Assembly (NCBI RefSeq): GCF_900104485.1
Contig: NZ_FMXQ01000004.1
Location: forward strand, 291,898-355,897
Direction of reading: 5' to 3'
Source of the DNA: Bauldia litoralis
Lineage (GTDB): Bacteria; Pseudomonadota; Alphaproteobacteria; Rhizobiales; Kaistiaceae
DNA length: 64,000 nucleotides
The notes under the pieces were generated by a model. It worked only from the letters and a program-made list of their open reading frames with translations, made no database searches and had not been told where the DNA came from. The position numbers and the translations under genes were made by a program. Below, piece after piece: positions 18,153 to 27,137 of this stretch. The stretch's first letter is position 1. Each line of letters begins with the position of its first letter.

Positions 18153-18188
18153 CGATTGCCGGCTGGCCCGTAGCGCCAGCCGGCATCG
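18153..18188 (+). terminator. Strong hairpin after aroG
   Basis: TGCCGGCTGG (18157-18166) pairs perfectly with CCAGCCGGCA (18176-18185), extended by CGA/TCG. There is no T tract. It sits just past the aroG stop and probably ends or stabilises that transcript. Confidence 0.55.
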
Positions 18189-18206
18189 TCCTGCTAAGCA
18201 GGGCGC

Positions 18207-19658
18207 ATGGATTTCATTTCCCTCAGCGTCTCGGTCCATTGGCTTCTGGTTATCGGCATCGGCATTCGCGTCATCATGAAGCGGCCGGAAGCGGGGGTGG
18301 CGCTTGCCTGGATGCTGCTGGTCGCCGTCGTGCCCTATGGCGGCGCCCTCGTTTACCTGCTGATCGGCGAACGCCGCATCGATCCGCGGCGCGAGCGCGA
18401 GATCAAGGCGCTCCAGCAGGACTACCGGCGGCTGTTCGATACGGCGAGGGAGCAGGGCATCACCGATGTCGACTGGCTCAGCCACAGCCCGGCCGCCAAG
18501 CAACTCGACACCCTTGGCGGCAACCTCGTCGGCAGCCACGCGGTCGGCGGCAGCGCCTTTCAGTTGAAATCGGATACCGCCGAGGTCCTGGCGACGCTGG
18601 CAAGCGAGATCGACGCGGCCAAGACCAGCGTCCTGATGGAATTCTACATCTGGGCCGAGGGCGGGGCGGCGGATACGGTCCTCGAAGCGCTGATCATGGC
18701 CGCCGGACGGGGCGTTTCCTGCCGGGTCCTCGTCGATGCGATCGGCGCCCGGCCATGGTGGAAAGGCGATCAGCCGGCCCGGCTTCGCGCCGCCGGCGTC
18801 GAGGTGCGGCCGGCGCTGCCGGTGGGGCTGTTCCGCAGCTTCGTCGGTCGAACCGACCTTCGCCTCCACCGCAAGATCGTCGTCATCGACGGCGAGATCG
18901 CCTGGACCGGCAGCATGAATCTCGTCGATCCCCGATTCTTCAAGGCGGATGCAGGGGTCGGCGAGTGGGTCGATGCCATGGTCCGGGTCGAGGGGCCTAT
19001 CGTCGGACCGCTCGCCGCCATCGCCATCGGCGACTGGCGCCTCGAGACGAACGAGCCGATCGCCGACCTCGTCAAGAGCGCCGGCCTGCGCCTCAACCCG
19101 GCGCGCGGCACCACCGACATGCAGGCAATTCCGAGCGGACCGGGGCAGAGCGTCGACGGGCTCCTGCAGATGATGCTGGCCCTGATCGCCGCCGCCCGCG
19201 AGGAACTGGTGGTGACGACGCCCTACCTGGTTCCCGACGCGTCGCTGTTGCGCGCCCTGCGCGGCGCAGCCGGTCGCGGCGTCGCGGTCTCGATCATCGT
19301 GCCGGAGCGCGTCGACTCGATCCTCACCCGCTACGCCAGCCGCTCCTATTTCGAGGATCTGCTCGATGCCGGCGTGGCGATCCACCTCTACCGGGATGGC
19401 CTGCTGCACACCAAGTCGATCGTGGCAGACAGCAAGATGGCGATGTTCGGCACCGCCAATATCGACATGCGCAGCATCTGGCTGAACTACGAGGACGTGC
19501 TGTTCGTCTACGACCCGGCCTTTTCGACCGAGCTGCGCGCCCTGCAGGCGACGTATATCGAAGCCAGCGATCCGCTGCTTCCCGGCGACTGGGCCGACCG
19601 GGCGACGACCGAGCGATTCACCGAAAACGCCGCGCGGCTGATCAGCCCGCTGCTCTAG
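18207..19658 (+). CDS. cls: Cardiolipin synthase (phospholipase D family)
   Basis: The 483-residue membrane enzyme joins two phosphatidylglycerols to cardiolipin. Two N-terminal membrane segments (about residues 5-25 and 32-55) precede two PLD domains with HKD motifs: HRKIVVIDG with downstream GSMN, and HTKSIVADS with downstream GTANIDMRS. Length and order match the ClsA type. The motifs are complete, so both half-sites should be active. It follows aroG by 57 nt, after a hairpin, and is probably separately transcribed. Confidence 0.93.
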   Translation: MDFISLSVSVHWLLVIGIGIRVIMKRPEAGVALAWMLLVAVVPYGGALVYLLIGERRIDPRREREIKALQQDYRRLFDTAREQGITDVDWLSHSPAAKQLDTLGGNLVGSHAVGGSAFQLKSDTAEVLATLASEIDAAKTSVLMEFYIWAEGGAADTVLEALIMAAGRGVSCRVLVDAIGARPWWKGDQPARLRAAGVEVRPALPVGLFRSFVGRTDLRLHRKIVVIDGEIAWTGSMNLVDPRFFKADAGVGEWVDAMVRVEGPIVGPLAAIAIGDWRLETNEPIADLVKSAGLRLNPARGTTDMQAIPSGPGQSVDGLLQMMLALIAAAREELVVTTPYLVPDASLLRALRGAAGRGVAVSIIVPERVDSILTRYASRSYFEDLLDAGVAIHLYRDGLLHTKSIVADSKMAMFGTANIDMRSIWLNYEDVLFVYDPAFSTELRALQATYIEASDPLLPGDWADRATTERFTENAARLISPLL

Positions 19659-19682
19659 CGATCACCGGCAAGGCCGCGTCGG

Positions 19683-20345
19683 CTAGGTGAACTTATTGAC
19701 AATGTCGTTGAGCGGCGATCCGTCGCCGTCGGAATCGAGCATCTGGAGGAGGCTGTCGAGGCCGCCGGATGCCTGGGGCTGTGCGCCGCCGCCACCAAGC
19801 AGACCACCGAGCATGCCGCCCAGGCCGCCTGCGCCGCCGCCGCCCTGAAGAGCGCCGAGCAGGTCGCCGATTCCGGCGCCGGCCTTGTCCGCACCGCCGA
19901 TGGCGCCCATCGCGCCCTTGACCTGATCATCCGGCGCCTGCTTCTGCATCGCGCCCTGGAGCATCGCGGCAAGCGCCGGCAGGAATTGCGCAACGAGGTC
20001 CGGCGAGGCGCCGGTGCGTTCCGCCGCGGCACTGGCGATCTGGCGCGGCGCTTCGGCCGAGCCGAACAGGCTCTCAAGGAACTGCTCGCCCTTGGCCCGC
20101 GCTTCCGGGGACGCCGCCTTGGCCGGTTCCTCGTAGTAGCTGACTTCCTGCTCACCCATCAGCTGGCCGAGAAGGGTGCCGAGGCCGCCTTCGGCCCTGG
20201 CCTTCTGCTTCGCGCCGCTGGCGATCGTCGGGGCAAGCTGTTCGGCAAGCGAGCGGGTGGTCTTCTCGTCAATGCCGAATTGCTGTCCGAGCTGTTCCAG
20301 TCCGTGGCCGCCCTGGGACTGTTTCGCGAGGTCGAGAAGCGACAT
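19683..20345 (-). CDS. DUF937-like Gly-rich protein
   Basis: The 220-residue protein starts at MSLLDLAKQSQGGHGLEQLG, chosen because GGAGG lies 8 nt before ATG 20343-20345. The N-terminal two thirds are helical with repeated LAEQLAPTIASG / VAQFLPALAAMLQG-type segments as in DUF937/YidB-like proteins. The tail has a long Gly-rich linker (AGGLGGMLGGLLGGGG) and then LDSDGDGSPLNDIVNKF, a segment also common at the end of DUF937 proteins. It is cytoplasmic with no known biochemical role. It is convergent with cls. Confidence 0.8.
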   Translation of the reverse strand: MSLLDLAKQSQGGHGLEQLGQQFGIDEKTTRSLAEQLAPTIASGAKQKARAEGGLGTLLGQLMGEQEVSYYEEPAKAASPEARAKGEQFLESLFGSAEAPRQIASAAAERTGASPDLVAQFLPALAAMLQGAMQKQAPDDQVKGAMGAIGGADKAGAGIGDLLGALQGGGGAGGLGGMLGGLLGGGGAQPQASGGLDSLLQMLDSDGDGSPLNDIVNKFT

Positions 20346-20452
20346 GTGAGGATCCTCCACCGGGTTGGACCGACATCATTGGCGATGGCGGTGTCGAAAT
20401 CAAACTGCACCTTTTCCGCGAATGATCCGTGACAGCGGAGGCGACGCTGCGA

Positions 20453-22579
20453 TCAGGCCTTCCCCGCCACCTTGAGGGCGAAGGCTGTCGCCAGCGCCGT
20501 CTCGTGCAGCCGGTCGAACCGGCCGGCTGCGCCGCCATGCCCTGCGTCCATGTTGGTCTTGAGGAGGAGGAGGCGACCGCTGGTCCCCGTCGCGCGGAGC
20601 TTGGCGACCCACTTCGCCGGCTCCCAGTAGGTGACGCGCGGGTCGGTCAGGCCGGCGAGCGCGAGGATCGCCGGGTAATCATGCGCACCGACATTGTCGT
20701 AGGGCGAATAGGCGGCGATCGTCCGGAAGTCGGCCTCGCTGGTGATCGGATTTCCCCATTCCGGCCATTCTGGCGGGGTCAGCGGCAGCGTGTCGTCGAG
20801 CATGGTGTCGAGCGTATCGACGAAGGGCACCTCGGCGATCAGGCCGGCGAATGCGTCCGGCGCCATGTTGGCGACGGCGCCGATCAGCAGGCCGCCGGCC
20901 GAACCGCCCCAGCCGACGACCTTGTCGCGGGCGGCAAAGCCCTCGTCGACCAGATGGCGGGCGGAAGCGATGAAATCGGTGAAGGTGTTGACCTTCTTCT
21001 CGCGACGACCGTCCGCATACCAGTGGAAGCCCTTGTCCTTGCCGCCGCGAATATGGGCGATGGCGTAGACGAAGCCGCGATCGACCAGCGACAGGCGGGT
21101 CGTCGAGAAGGAGGCGGGGATGGTCATGCCATAGGCGCCATAGCCATAGATGAGGCAGGGCGCGGTGCCGTCTATCGGCGTATCGCGGCGATACAGCAGC
21201 GAGACCGGCACCTCTTCGCCGTCCGGCGCCGTGGCGAAGACCCGGCGCGTGACGTAGTCGGCCGGATCGTGGCCGGAGGGAACTTCCGTCTCTTTCCTCA
21301 GCACGCGGGTTCGGTCGGCCATGTCGTAGTCGTAGACCCGCGCCGGAGTCGTCATCGACGAATAGCTGAAGCGCATGGTCGTCGTGTCGAATTCGAGGCC
21401 GCCGGCCATGCCGAGCGAATAGGCCTCCTCGTCGAATTCGATCGGCCGTTCCTCGCCGCTGGCGATATGGCGGACGACGATGCGCGGCAGGCCGCCTTCG
21501 CGCTCGAGACGGACGAGGAAATCCTTGTAGGCGGTGATGTCGAGGATCAACCGGCCAAGGCGGTGGGGGACGAGATCCTTCCAGTGGGCGCGGTCGGGCG
21601 TCGCTACCGGCGCGGTGACGATCCGGTAGTCCTCGGCGTCGCCGCCATTGGTCAGGATGTAGAAGAGGTCGCCGGAATGCTCGATCGAGTACTTTTCCGC
21701 CGGCAGTCGGTCGGCTATCAGCCGCGGCGTTCCGGTCGGGTCGTTGGCGTCGAGAATCCAGGATTCCGAAGTCTCGTGATCGTGGCTTTCGATGAGGATG
21801 TAGCGATCCGACTGGGTCTTGCCGCAGCCGAGGAAATAGGCCGGGTTGGTGTCTGCATGGACCAGCACGTCTTCGGACTGGCTGCCGACCTCATGACGGA
21901 AGACCTTCGCCGGCCGGTGGTTCTCGTCGACCCAGACATAGAACAGCGTCCGCCCGTCGGCCGACCAGACCGGCGCGCCGGTGGTCGCCGGAATGAAATC
22001 GTCGAGATCCTTGCCGGTGGTCAGGTCGCGGATCCGGATGTCGTAATATTCCGACCCCATTTCGTCCGCGGCATAGGCGAGCAGCTTGTGATCGGGGCTG
22101 TGGGCGGTGCCGCCGAGATGGAAATAGGCCTTGCCCTCGGCGAGCGCGTTGGCGTCGAGCAGCACCTGCTCGTTGCCGCCGTCGCGGTCCGTGCGCACCA
22201 GTTGCGGGTGCTCGTCGCCATGGGTGTAGCGGACGCCATAGGCATATGGGCCGTCCGGGGAGGGGACCGACGAGTCGTCCTCCTTGATCCGCGCCCGCAT
22301 CTCGGCGAAGAGCCGTTCGCGCAGGTCGACAGTGTCGGCCAGGGCCACGTCGGTATAGGCGTTCTCGGCTTCGAGATAGGCGCGGATATCCGGCGGCAGC
22401 ACGGTCGGGTCGCGCATCACCTGCTGCCAGTTGTCGGCGCGCAGCCAGGCGTAGTCGTCGGTGCGCTCGACCCCGTGGATAGTCGAGGTTACCGGCTCTT
22501 TCCGCGCCACCGGTGGCCGCGCTTTCGCGCCGCCGCCGCGGTGGTCGTCGATCGTCTCGTCACGAAGTCTTGTCGTCAT
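20453..22579 (-). CDS. ptrB: Oligopeptidase B, S9 family serine peptidase
   Basis: The 708-residue cytoplasmic peptidase has the prolyl-oligopeptidase layout: an N-terminal segment ([19 protein letters not shown]), a seven-bladed propeller, and a C-terminal alpha/beta hydrolase domain. Catalytic motifs are [10 protein letters not shown] (nucleophile Ser), [14 protein letters not shown] (Asp) and DAGHGG (His). Oligopeptidase B cleaves after basic residues in short peptides. Its start lies inside the msrB 3' end (20-nt overlap), so the two are co-transcribed. Confidence 0.94.
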   Translation of the reverse strand: MTTRLRDETIDDHRGGGAKARPPVARKEPVTSTIHGVERTDDYAWLRADNWQQVMRDPTVLPPDIRAYLEAENAYTDVALADTVDLRERLFAEMRARIKEDDSSVPSPDGPYAYGVRYTHGDEHPQLVRTDRDGGNEQVLLDANALAEGKAYFHLGGTAHSPDHKLLAYAADEMGSEYYDIRIRDLTTGKDLDDFIPATTGAPVWSADGRTLFYVWVDENHRPAKVFRHEVGSQSEDVLVHADTNPAYFLGCGKTQSDRYILIESHDHETSESWILDANDPTGTPRLIADRLPAEKYSIEHSGDLFYILTNGGDAEDYRIVTAPVATPDRAHWKDLVPHRLGRLILDITAYKDFLVRLEREGGLPRIVVRHIASGEERPIEFDEEAYSLGMAGGLEFDTTTMRFSYSSMTTPARVYDYDMADRTRVLRKETEVPSGHDPADYVTRRVFATAPDGEEVPVSLLYRRDTPIDGTAPCLIYGYGAYGMTIPASFSTTRLSLVDRGFVYAIAHIRGGKDKGFHWYADGRREKKVNTFTDFIASARHLVDEGFAARDKVVGWGGSAGGLLIGAVANMAPDAFAGLIAEVPFVDTLDTMLDDTLPLTPPEWPEWGNPITSEADFRTIAAYSPYDNVGAHDYPAILALAGLTDPRVTYWEPAKWVAKLRATGTSGRLLLLKTNMDAGHGGAAGRFDRLHETALATAFALKVAGKA

Positions 22580-22985
22580 CGGGTTCCAGATCCAGGGCGC
22601 AGCCGTTCATGCAGTAGCGCAGGCCATTCGGGCCCGGCCCGTCCGGGAAGACGTGACCGAGATGGGCCTCGCAGGCGGCGCAGCGCACTTCCGTTCTTAC
22701 CATGCCATGCGATCGATCGGTGATCTCTTCGACCATTCCCTCGTCCAATGGCTGGGTGAAGCTCGGCCAGCCGGAGCCGGATTCGAACTTGGCGTCGGAG
22801 CGGAAGAGCGGCGCCCCGCAGGAGACGCATGTGTAGACGCCCGCCCGCTTTTCGTTGAGGAACGGACCGGTAAACGGCCGCTCGGTGCCGCCCTGCCGGG
22901 TGACATGATACTGTTCCGGCGTCAGCTCCTTGCGCCACTCGGCGTCGGATTTGACGATTTTCTCGGGTGCTGTCCGCGACGTCAT
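22560..22985 (-). CDS. msrB: Peptide-methionine (R)-S-oxide reductase
   Basis: The 141-residue enzyme repairs methionine-R-sulfoxide. It has two zinc-binding pairs (CVSCG and CAACE), the substrate loop SGSGWPSF, and the catalytic Cys in [13 protein letters not shown]. The second Cys four residues after the catalytic one is unusual, where many MsrBs have RYCINSASL; the resolving Cys may therefore differ. It is a single-domain MsrB with no MsrA fusion. It is first in the transcript with ptrB. Confidence 0.95.
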   Translation of the reverse strand: MTSRTAPEKIVKSDAEWRKELTPEQYHVTRQGGTERPFTGPFLNEKRAGVYTCVSCGAPLFRSDAKFESGSGWPSFTQPLDEGMVEEITDRSHGMVRTEVRCAACEAHLGHVFPDGPGPNGLRYCMNGCALDLEPDDDKTS

Positions 22986-23191
22986 GACCGAATCCCCGCT
23001 GTCTGGAGAAGAAGAGGGCCCGGGATGGAAGCGAGCCGGGCCACCGCTATATGATGTGCCGGGGCCGCTTCCTCAACGACAAATCCTCGTGAGGACCAGC
23101 CGAGCCGCCGGTTTGGCTTGATCGCCTCTCCATTCATGGGCCATTACTCTATCGGATTCGACCGATTGCCAAGGATCGGCCAAAGGGGACC

Positions 23192-23680
23192 ATGCGGCTC
23201 GTCAGCCTCGCCATTTCATTGTTCGTATTCTGGTTGCTGCTTTCGGGGCACACCGACCTGTTTCTGTTGGGCGCCGGCGCGCTGACCGCGATCCTCGTCG
23301 CCCTTGTCGGCCGCAAGTTCGGATACAGTGACGAGGAAGGGCACCCGGCCGAATTGATCCTGCCCGGCCTCATGTACTGGCCGTGGCTGGTGAAGGAGAT
23401 CGTGGTCTCGGCCCTCGGGGTCGCCCGGATCATCCTGACGCCATCCCTGCCGATCTCGCCGCGGGTGCTGACCGTGTGGCCGACCCAGAAGACCGCGGTG
23501 GGCGTCGTCACCTATGCCAATTCGATCACCCTGACGCCGGGCACGATCACCGTCGAGGCCGAACGCGACAAGCGGAACACCCGCTACCTGGTCGTCCATG
23601 CGCTGACCGATGCGACGGCTGCCGGGGTGGAAAGCGGCGACATGGATCGCCGGGTCACCGCCTTCGAGGGGCGGGGCTGA
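23192..23680 (+). CDS. mnhE: Mrp/Mnh cation:proton antiporter subunit E
   Basis: The 162-residue membrane protein is the E subunit of a multisubunit (Mrp-type) Na+ or K+/H+ antiporter. It has two or three N-terminal helices (LVSLAISLFVFWLLLSGHTD) and a cytoplasmic C-terminal domain with YANSITLTPGTITVEAERDK and YLVVHALT, the typical family signature. AAGGGG precedes the start. It is first in a tightly overlapping gene run to 28609. Confidence 0.93.
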   Translation: MRLVSLAISLFVFWLLLSGHTDLFLLGAGALTAILVALVGRKFGYSDEEGHPAELILPGLMYWPWLVKEIVVSALGVARIILTPSLPISPRVLTVWPTQKTAVGVVTYANSITLTPGTITVEAERDKRNTRYLVVHALTDATAAGVESGDMDRRVTAFEGRG

Positions 23681-23964
23681 TGCTGGCGGCCGGGATGATC
23701 GCGGTTCTCGTTGCGCTGGCGCTGATGCTGGTGCGCGCCCTGAAGGGGCCGACGGTCTTCGACCGGCTGGTCGCCGCCAACTCGATCGGCAATACGGCGA
23801 TCGTCATCCTGGCGCTGCTCGGCTTCCTGACCGGCAGACCGGCCTTCCTCGACATCGCCATCACCTACGCGCTCCTCAATATCGTCGGCGTGTTCGCCGT
23901 CCTCAAGTTCTTCCGCTACGGCGCCCTTGGCTATGACGCCGAGGAAGAAGGAGAGGCGTTGTGA
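23680..23964 (+). CDS. mnhF: Mrp/Mnh antiporter subunit F
   Basis: The 94-residue protein has three membrane helices and the family stretch RALKGPTVFDRLVAANSIGN, followed by FLDIAITYALLNIVGVFAVLK. It is the F subunit of the antiporter complex. Its ATG overlaps the subunit E stop by one base (TGATG), a coupled arrangement, and its stop overlaps the G subunit start (GTGA). Confidence 0.92.
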   Translation: MLAAGMIAVLVALALMLVRALKGPTVFDRLVAANSIGNTAIVILALLGFLTGRPAFLDIAITYALLNIVGVFAVLKFFRYGALGYDAEEEGEAL

Positions 23965-24326
23965 GCGGCACCGAGATCCTGACCTGGATCGGCGGGGTTG
24001 CCGTCGTCCTCGGCGGCATCTTCATGATGATCGGCGCGCTTGGCATCGTTCGCATGCCCGACGTCTTCACCCGCATCCACGCGGCCTCGGTCGCCGACAC
24101 GCTGGGCGTGCCGCTGGTACTGCTCGGCCTGGTGCTGTTTGCCGGCTTCTCGCTGGTCAGCGTCAAGCTGATCTTCCTCGTCCTGTTCATCATGCTCACC
24201 GGCCCGGCGGCGACACACGCCGTCGCCCGGGCGGCGCTGCACGCCAATGTCAAACCGGTCGACCGCTCCGGCAAGCCGATCGAGATCGACGAAGCGGAAG
24301 AGGAGGGCGCGTCATCGAGGCCCTGA
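23961..24326 (+). CDS. mnhG: Mrp/Mnh antiporter subunit G
   Basis: The 121-residue protein has three membrane helices and the G-subunit pattern GGIFMMIGALGIVRMPDVFTRIHAASVADTLG (two halves of the conserved loop). It begins with GTG in the 4-nt overlap with mnhF. The Glu-rich C-terminal tail encodes an AGGAGG that serves the next gene, whose start is non-canonical. Confidence 0.92.
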   Translation: MSGTEILTWIGGVAVVLGGIFMMIGALGIVRMPDVFTRIHAASVADTLGVPLVLLGLVLFAGFSLVSVKLIFLVLFIMLTGPAATHAVARAALHANVKPVDRSGKPIEIDEAEEEGASSRP

Positions 24327-24856
24327 TCAACTTTGTCCTGCTGACGCTGCTGGCCGCGACGACCCTCGGCATCGTCCGGGTGCGCAACCTGTTTGCCGTC
24401 GCAGTGCTGACCGGCATCTACAGCTTCCTGATGGCGAGCGTCATGCTGGTTCTCGACGCGCCGGACGTGGCGCTGACCGAGGCGTCGGTCGGCGCAGGCG
24501 TCGGCACCGTGCTGCTGCTCGGCACGCTCTACCTGACCAAGACCGACGAGGCGCGGCCGATCCATTCGGTGGCGCTGCCGCTGTTCGTGGCGGTCGGCAC
24601 CGCCGCGATCCTGATCTTCGGCGTCACCGGGACGCCGCCCTTCGGCGCGGCCGACACGCCGGTGCAACTCGCCGGACCGGACTACATCAACCGATCCCTT
24701 CCCGAGACCGGCATCGTCAATGTCGTCTCCTCGGTCCTGGCCAGCTATCGCGGCTTCGACACGCTGGGCGAGACGGTCGTCATCTTCACCGCCGGCATCG
24801 CCATCCTGATGCTGCTGAAGCGCGCGACGCCTCCCGGCGCCGGCCGCAAGGACTAG
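24323..24856 (+). CDS. DUF4040/MbhD-E-like antiporter subunit with a non-canonical start
   Basis: This ~177-residue protein combines an MbhD/DUF4040-like first part (LLAATTLGIVRVRNLFAVAVLTGIYS; DAPDVALTEASVGAG) with an MbhE/MrpB-like second part (PETGIVNVVSSVLASYRGFDTLGE), corresponding to the C-terminal part of MrpA. No ATG, GTG or TTG exists near the expected N-terminus. CTG 24323 is used here because it overlaps the mnhG stop as CTGA, like the other junctions; ATC 24314 is 7 nt after AGGAGG and would add three residues. The first ordinary codon is GTG 24380, which would cut off the first helix. Confidence 0.85.
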   Translation: MINFVLLTLLAATTLGIVRVRNLFAVAVLTGIYSFLMASVMLVLDAPDVALTEASVGAGVGTVLLLGTLYLTKTDEARPIHSVALPLFVAVGTAAILIFGVTGTPPFGAADTPVQLAGPDYINRSLPETGIVNVVSSVLASYRGFDTLGETVVIFTAGIAILMLLKRATPPGAGRKD

Positions 24857-24865
24857 GGGCAGACC

Positions 24866-25285
24866 ATGCGCCTCGACGTCATCCTGCGGGTCGTCACCAA
24901 GTTCATCCTGCCATTCATGATGGTCTTCGCCCTCTATGTGCAGTTTCACGGCGACTACAGCGCCGGCGGCGGTTTTCAGGCGGGTGTCATCGCCGCGGCG
25001 ACGATCATCCTCTACGCGCTGATCTACGGATTGAACGCGGCGAAGCGGATCGTCTCGGCCGCCCTCGTCGAGGCGATGGTGCCGCTCGGCGTCCTGATTT
25101 TTGCCGGTGTCGGCGTCGTTGGCTGGCTGACCGGCCTGAATTATCTCGACTATTCCAACCTCGCTTATGATCAGGTGCATGGTCAGGAGTGGGGCGTGTT
25201 TCTGGTCGAGGCCGGTGTGTTCATCACCGTCAGCTCGACCATGGTGGCGATCTTCTACGCCTTCGCCGGCCGGGGGCGCCGATGA
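24866..25285 (+). CDS. mnhB: Mrp/Mnh antiporter subunit B
   Basis: The 139-residue membrane protein matches subunit B: VTKFILPFMMVFALYVQFHG then SAGGGFQAGVIAAATIILYAL, the conserved Gly-rich loop, and a last helix EAGVFITVSSTMVAIFYAF. It has four helices. It follows the DUF4040 gene by 9 nt and overlaps mnhC by ATGA. Confidence 0.93.
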   Translation: MRLDVILRVVTKFILPFMMVFALYVQFHGDYSAGGGFQAGVIAAATIILYALIYGLNAAKRIVSAALVEAMVPLGVLIFAGVGVVGWLTGLNYLDYSNLAYDQVHGQEWGVFLVEAGVFITVSSTMVAIFYAFAGRGRR

Positions 25286-25662
25286 ACGAGTTCGTCGATC
25301 TCGCCGGACGGCTGGTCAGCCACTACAACCAGTGGATCACCGTGTTCCTGATGGTGTCCGGGCTCTACATCGTCATCGCCCGCGGCAACATGGTGAAGAA
25401 GCTGGTCGGGCTGTCGCTGTTCCAGACGTCGGTCTACCTGCTCTATCTTTCGGCGGGAAAGATACTCGGCGGGACGGCGCCGATCCTCGATCCGGATTTC
25501 ACCGTCTACTCGCATCCGCTGCCCCACGTTCTCATCCTCACCGCCATCGTCGTCGGCGTCGCCACGCTGGCCCTTGGCCTGGCGCTGGTGGTGCGCATCA
25601 ACGAGGCCTACGGGACGATCGAGGAGGACGAGATCTTCAAGCAGGATGACGATCGCGCATGA
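25282..25662 (+). CDS. mnhC: Mrp/Mnh antiporter subunit C (NuoK-like)
   Basis: The 126-residue protein is the NuoK-like subunit with three helices: ITVFLMVSGLYIVIARGNMVKKLVGLSLF, then VYLLYLSAGKI, and HVLILTAIVVGVATLALGLAL. The HVLILTAIVVG segment is the signature of MnhC. It overlaps both neighbours by ATGA. Confidence 0.93.
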   Translation: MNEFVDLAGRLVSHYNQWITVFLMVSGLYIVIARGNMVKKLVGLSLFQTSVYLLYLSAGKILGGTAPILDPDFTVYSHPLPHVLILTAIVVGVATLALGLALVVRINEAYGTIEEDEIFKQDDDRA

Positions 25663-27137
25663 GCGAGCACCTGCCCGCTCTCCAGGTCGTGGTGCCGCTT
25701 CTCGGGGCGGTGCTGGCGGCACTGGTTCGCCGGCCCGGACCGGCCTGGCTGATCACGGTCGTCGTCAGTTTCGCGACGCCGGTGATCGCCGCGATGCTGC
25801 TCGTCCAGGTCCTCGACGGCGGGGTAATCTCCTATCACCTCGGCGGCTGGGATCCTTCGGTCGGCATCGAATACCGGGTCGACGTCGTCAACGCCCTGGT
25901 CCTCCTCCTCGTCTCCTCGGTCGCCGCGGTCATCGCGCCTTTCGCGCGGCTCAGCGTGCTCAGCGAGGTGCCGGACGATCGCGTTGCCTGGTTCTACTCG
26001 ATGTACCTGATATCGCTTGCCGGTCTCCTCGGCATCGCGATCACCGGCGACGCCTTCAACGCCTTCGTTTTCCTCGAGGTCTCGTCGCTGTCGAGTTACG
26101 CGCTGATCGCCATGGGGCGCGATCGCCGGGCGCTGGTGGCGGCCTACCAGTATCTGATCATGGGCACCATTGGCGCGAGCTTCTACGTGATCGGTGTCGG
26201 GCTGATCTACACCATGACCGGCACCCTGAATCTCGGCCTGATCGCCGAGCGCATCGGAGACGTCGAATCGACCCGGCCGGTGCTGGTCGCGCTGGCTTTC
26301 ATCGTCGTCGGCATCAGCCTCAAGCTGGCGCTGTTCCCGCTGCATGTCTGGCTGCCCAACGCCTACGCCTACGCGCCGTCGGTCGCCACGGTCTTCTTGG
26401 CGGCGACGGCGACGAAGGTGGCGATCTATCTTTTCGCCCGCTTCGTCTTCTCGGTCTTCGGCGCCGGCTTCGTCTTTGCCGACCTGCCGGTGACGGAGAT
26501 CCTTGTCGTGCTTTCGGTCGCGGCGATCTTTGGCGCCTCCACCGTCGCCATCTTCCAGTCCGACGTGAAGCGGATGTTCGCCTATTCGTCCGTCGGGCAG
26601 GTCGGCTACATCACCCTCGGCCTGTCGCTCGCCACCGTCACCGGTTTGACCGGAGGCCTCGTCCATCTCGTCAATCACGCGATGATCAAGGCGGCGATCT
26701 TCATGGGGCTCGGCGCCGTCTTCTACCGGGTCGGCAAGATCGAGTTCGACGATATCGCCGGCGTCGGGCGACGGATGCCGATCACCATGAGCGCCGTCGT
26801 CATCGCCTGCCTCAGCCTGGTCGGCGTTCCCGGCACGGCCGGCTTCGTCTCCAAGTGGTATCTGATCGTCGCCGCCATCGAGGTCGGCTGGTGGTGGCTC
26901 GGCCTGCTGATCGTCCTGTCGTCGATGCTGACGGTGATCTATGTCGGCCGCTTCTTCGAATGCGTCTGGTTCCGCGAGCCGGCCGGCGAGGTGGCGAGGG
27001 CCGGGGAGCCGCCACTCGAGATGCTTGTCCCGATCTGCATCCTCGCCGCCGCCACCGTCTATTTCGGCATCGATACCGAGCTGACCGCCGGCATGGCCGA
27101 ACGCGCCGCGGTCGCGCTGCTGCAGGGGGTGCGATGA
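25659..27137 (+). CDS. mnhD: Mrp/Mnh antiporter subunit D
   Basis: The 492-residue protein is a NuoM/N-like proton channel with about 14 helices. Conserved stretches are FVFLEVSSLSSYALIA (Glu of helix 5), ISLKLALFPLHVWLPNAY (Lys and the ALFPLHVWLP loop), and SVGQVGYITLGLSLA then LVHLVNHAMIKAAIFMGLG. It overlaps mnhC upstream and the second D-like gene downstream by 4 nt. Confidence 0.94.
   Translation: MSEHLPALQVVVPLLGAVLAALVRRPGPAWLITVVVSFATPVIAAMLLVQVLDGGVISYHLGGWDPSVGIEYRVDVVNALVLLLVSSVAAVIAPFARLSVLSEVPDDRVAWFYSMYLISLAGLLGIAITGDAFNAFVFLEVSSLSSYALIAMGRDRRALVAAYQYLIMGTIGASFYVIGVGLIYTMTGTLNLGLIAERIGDVESTRPVLVALAFIVVGISLKLALFPLHVWLPNAYAYAPSVATVFLAATATKVAIYLFARFVFSVFGAGFVFADLPVTEILVVLSVAAIFGASTVAIFQSDVKRMFAYSSVGQVGYITLGLSLATVTGLTGGLVHLVNHAMIKAAIFMGLGAVFYRVGKIEFDDIAGVGRRMPITMSAVVIACLSLVGVPGTAGFVSKWYLIVAAIEVGWWWLGLLIVLSSMLTVIYVGRFFECVWFREPAGEVARAGEPPLEMLVPICILAAATVYFGIDTELTAGMAERAAVALLQGVR

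Noticed and set aside
20429..22723. Top-strand 764-codon ORF antisense to oligopeptidase B
   Set aside because: A long antisense frame is expected in high-GC coding DNA; ptrB and msrB carry all catalytic motifs on the other strand.
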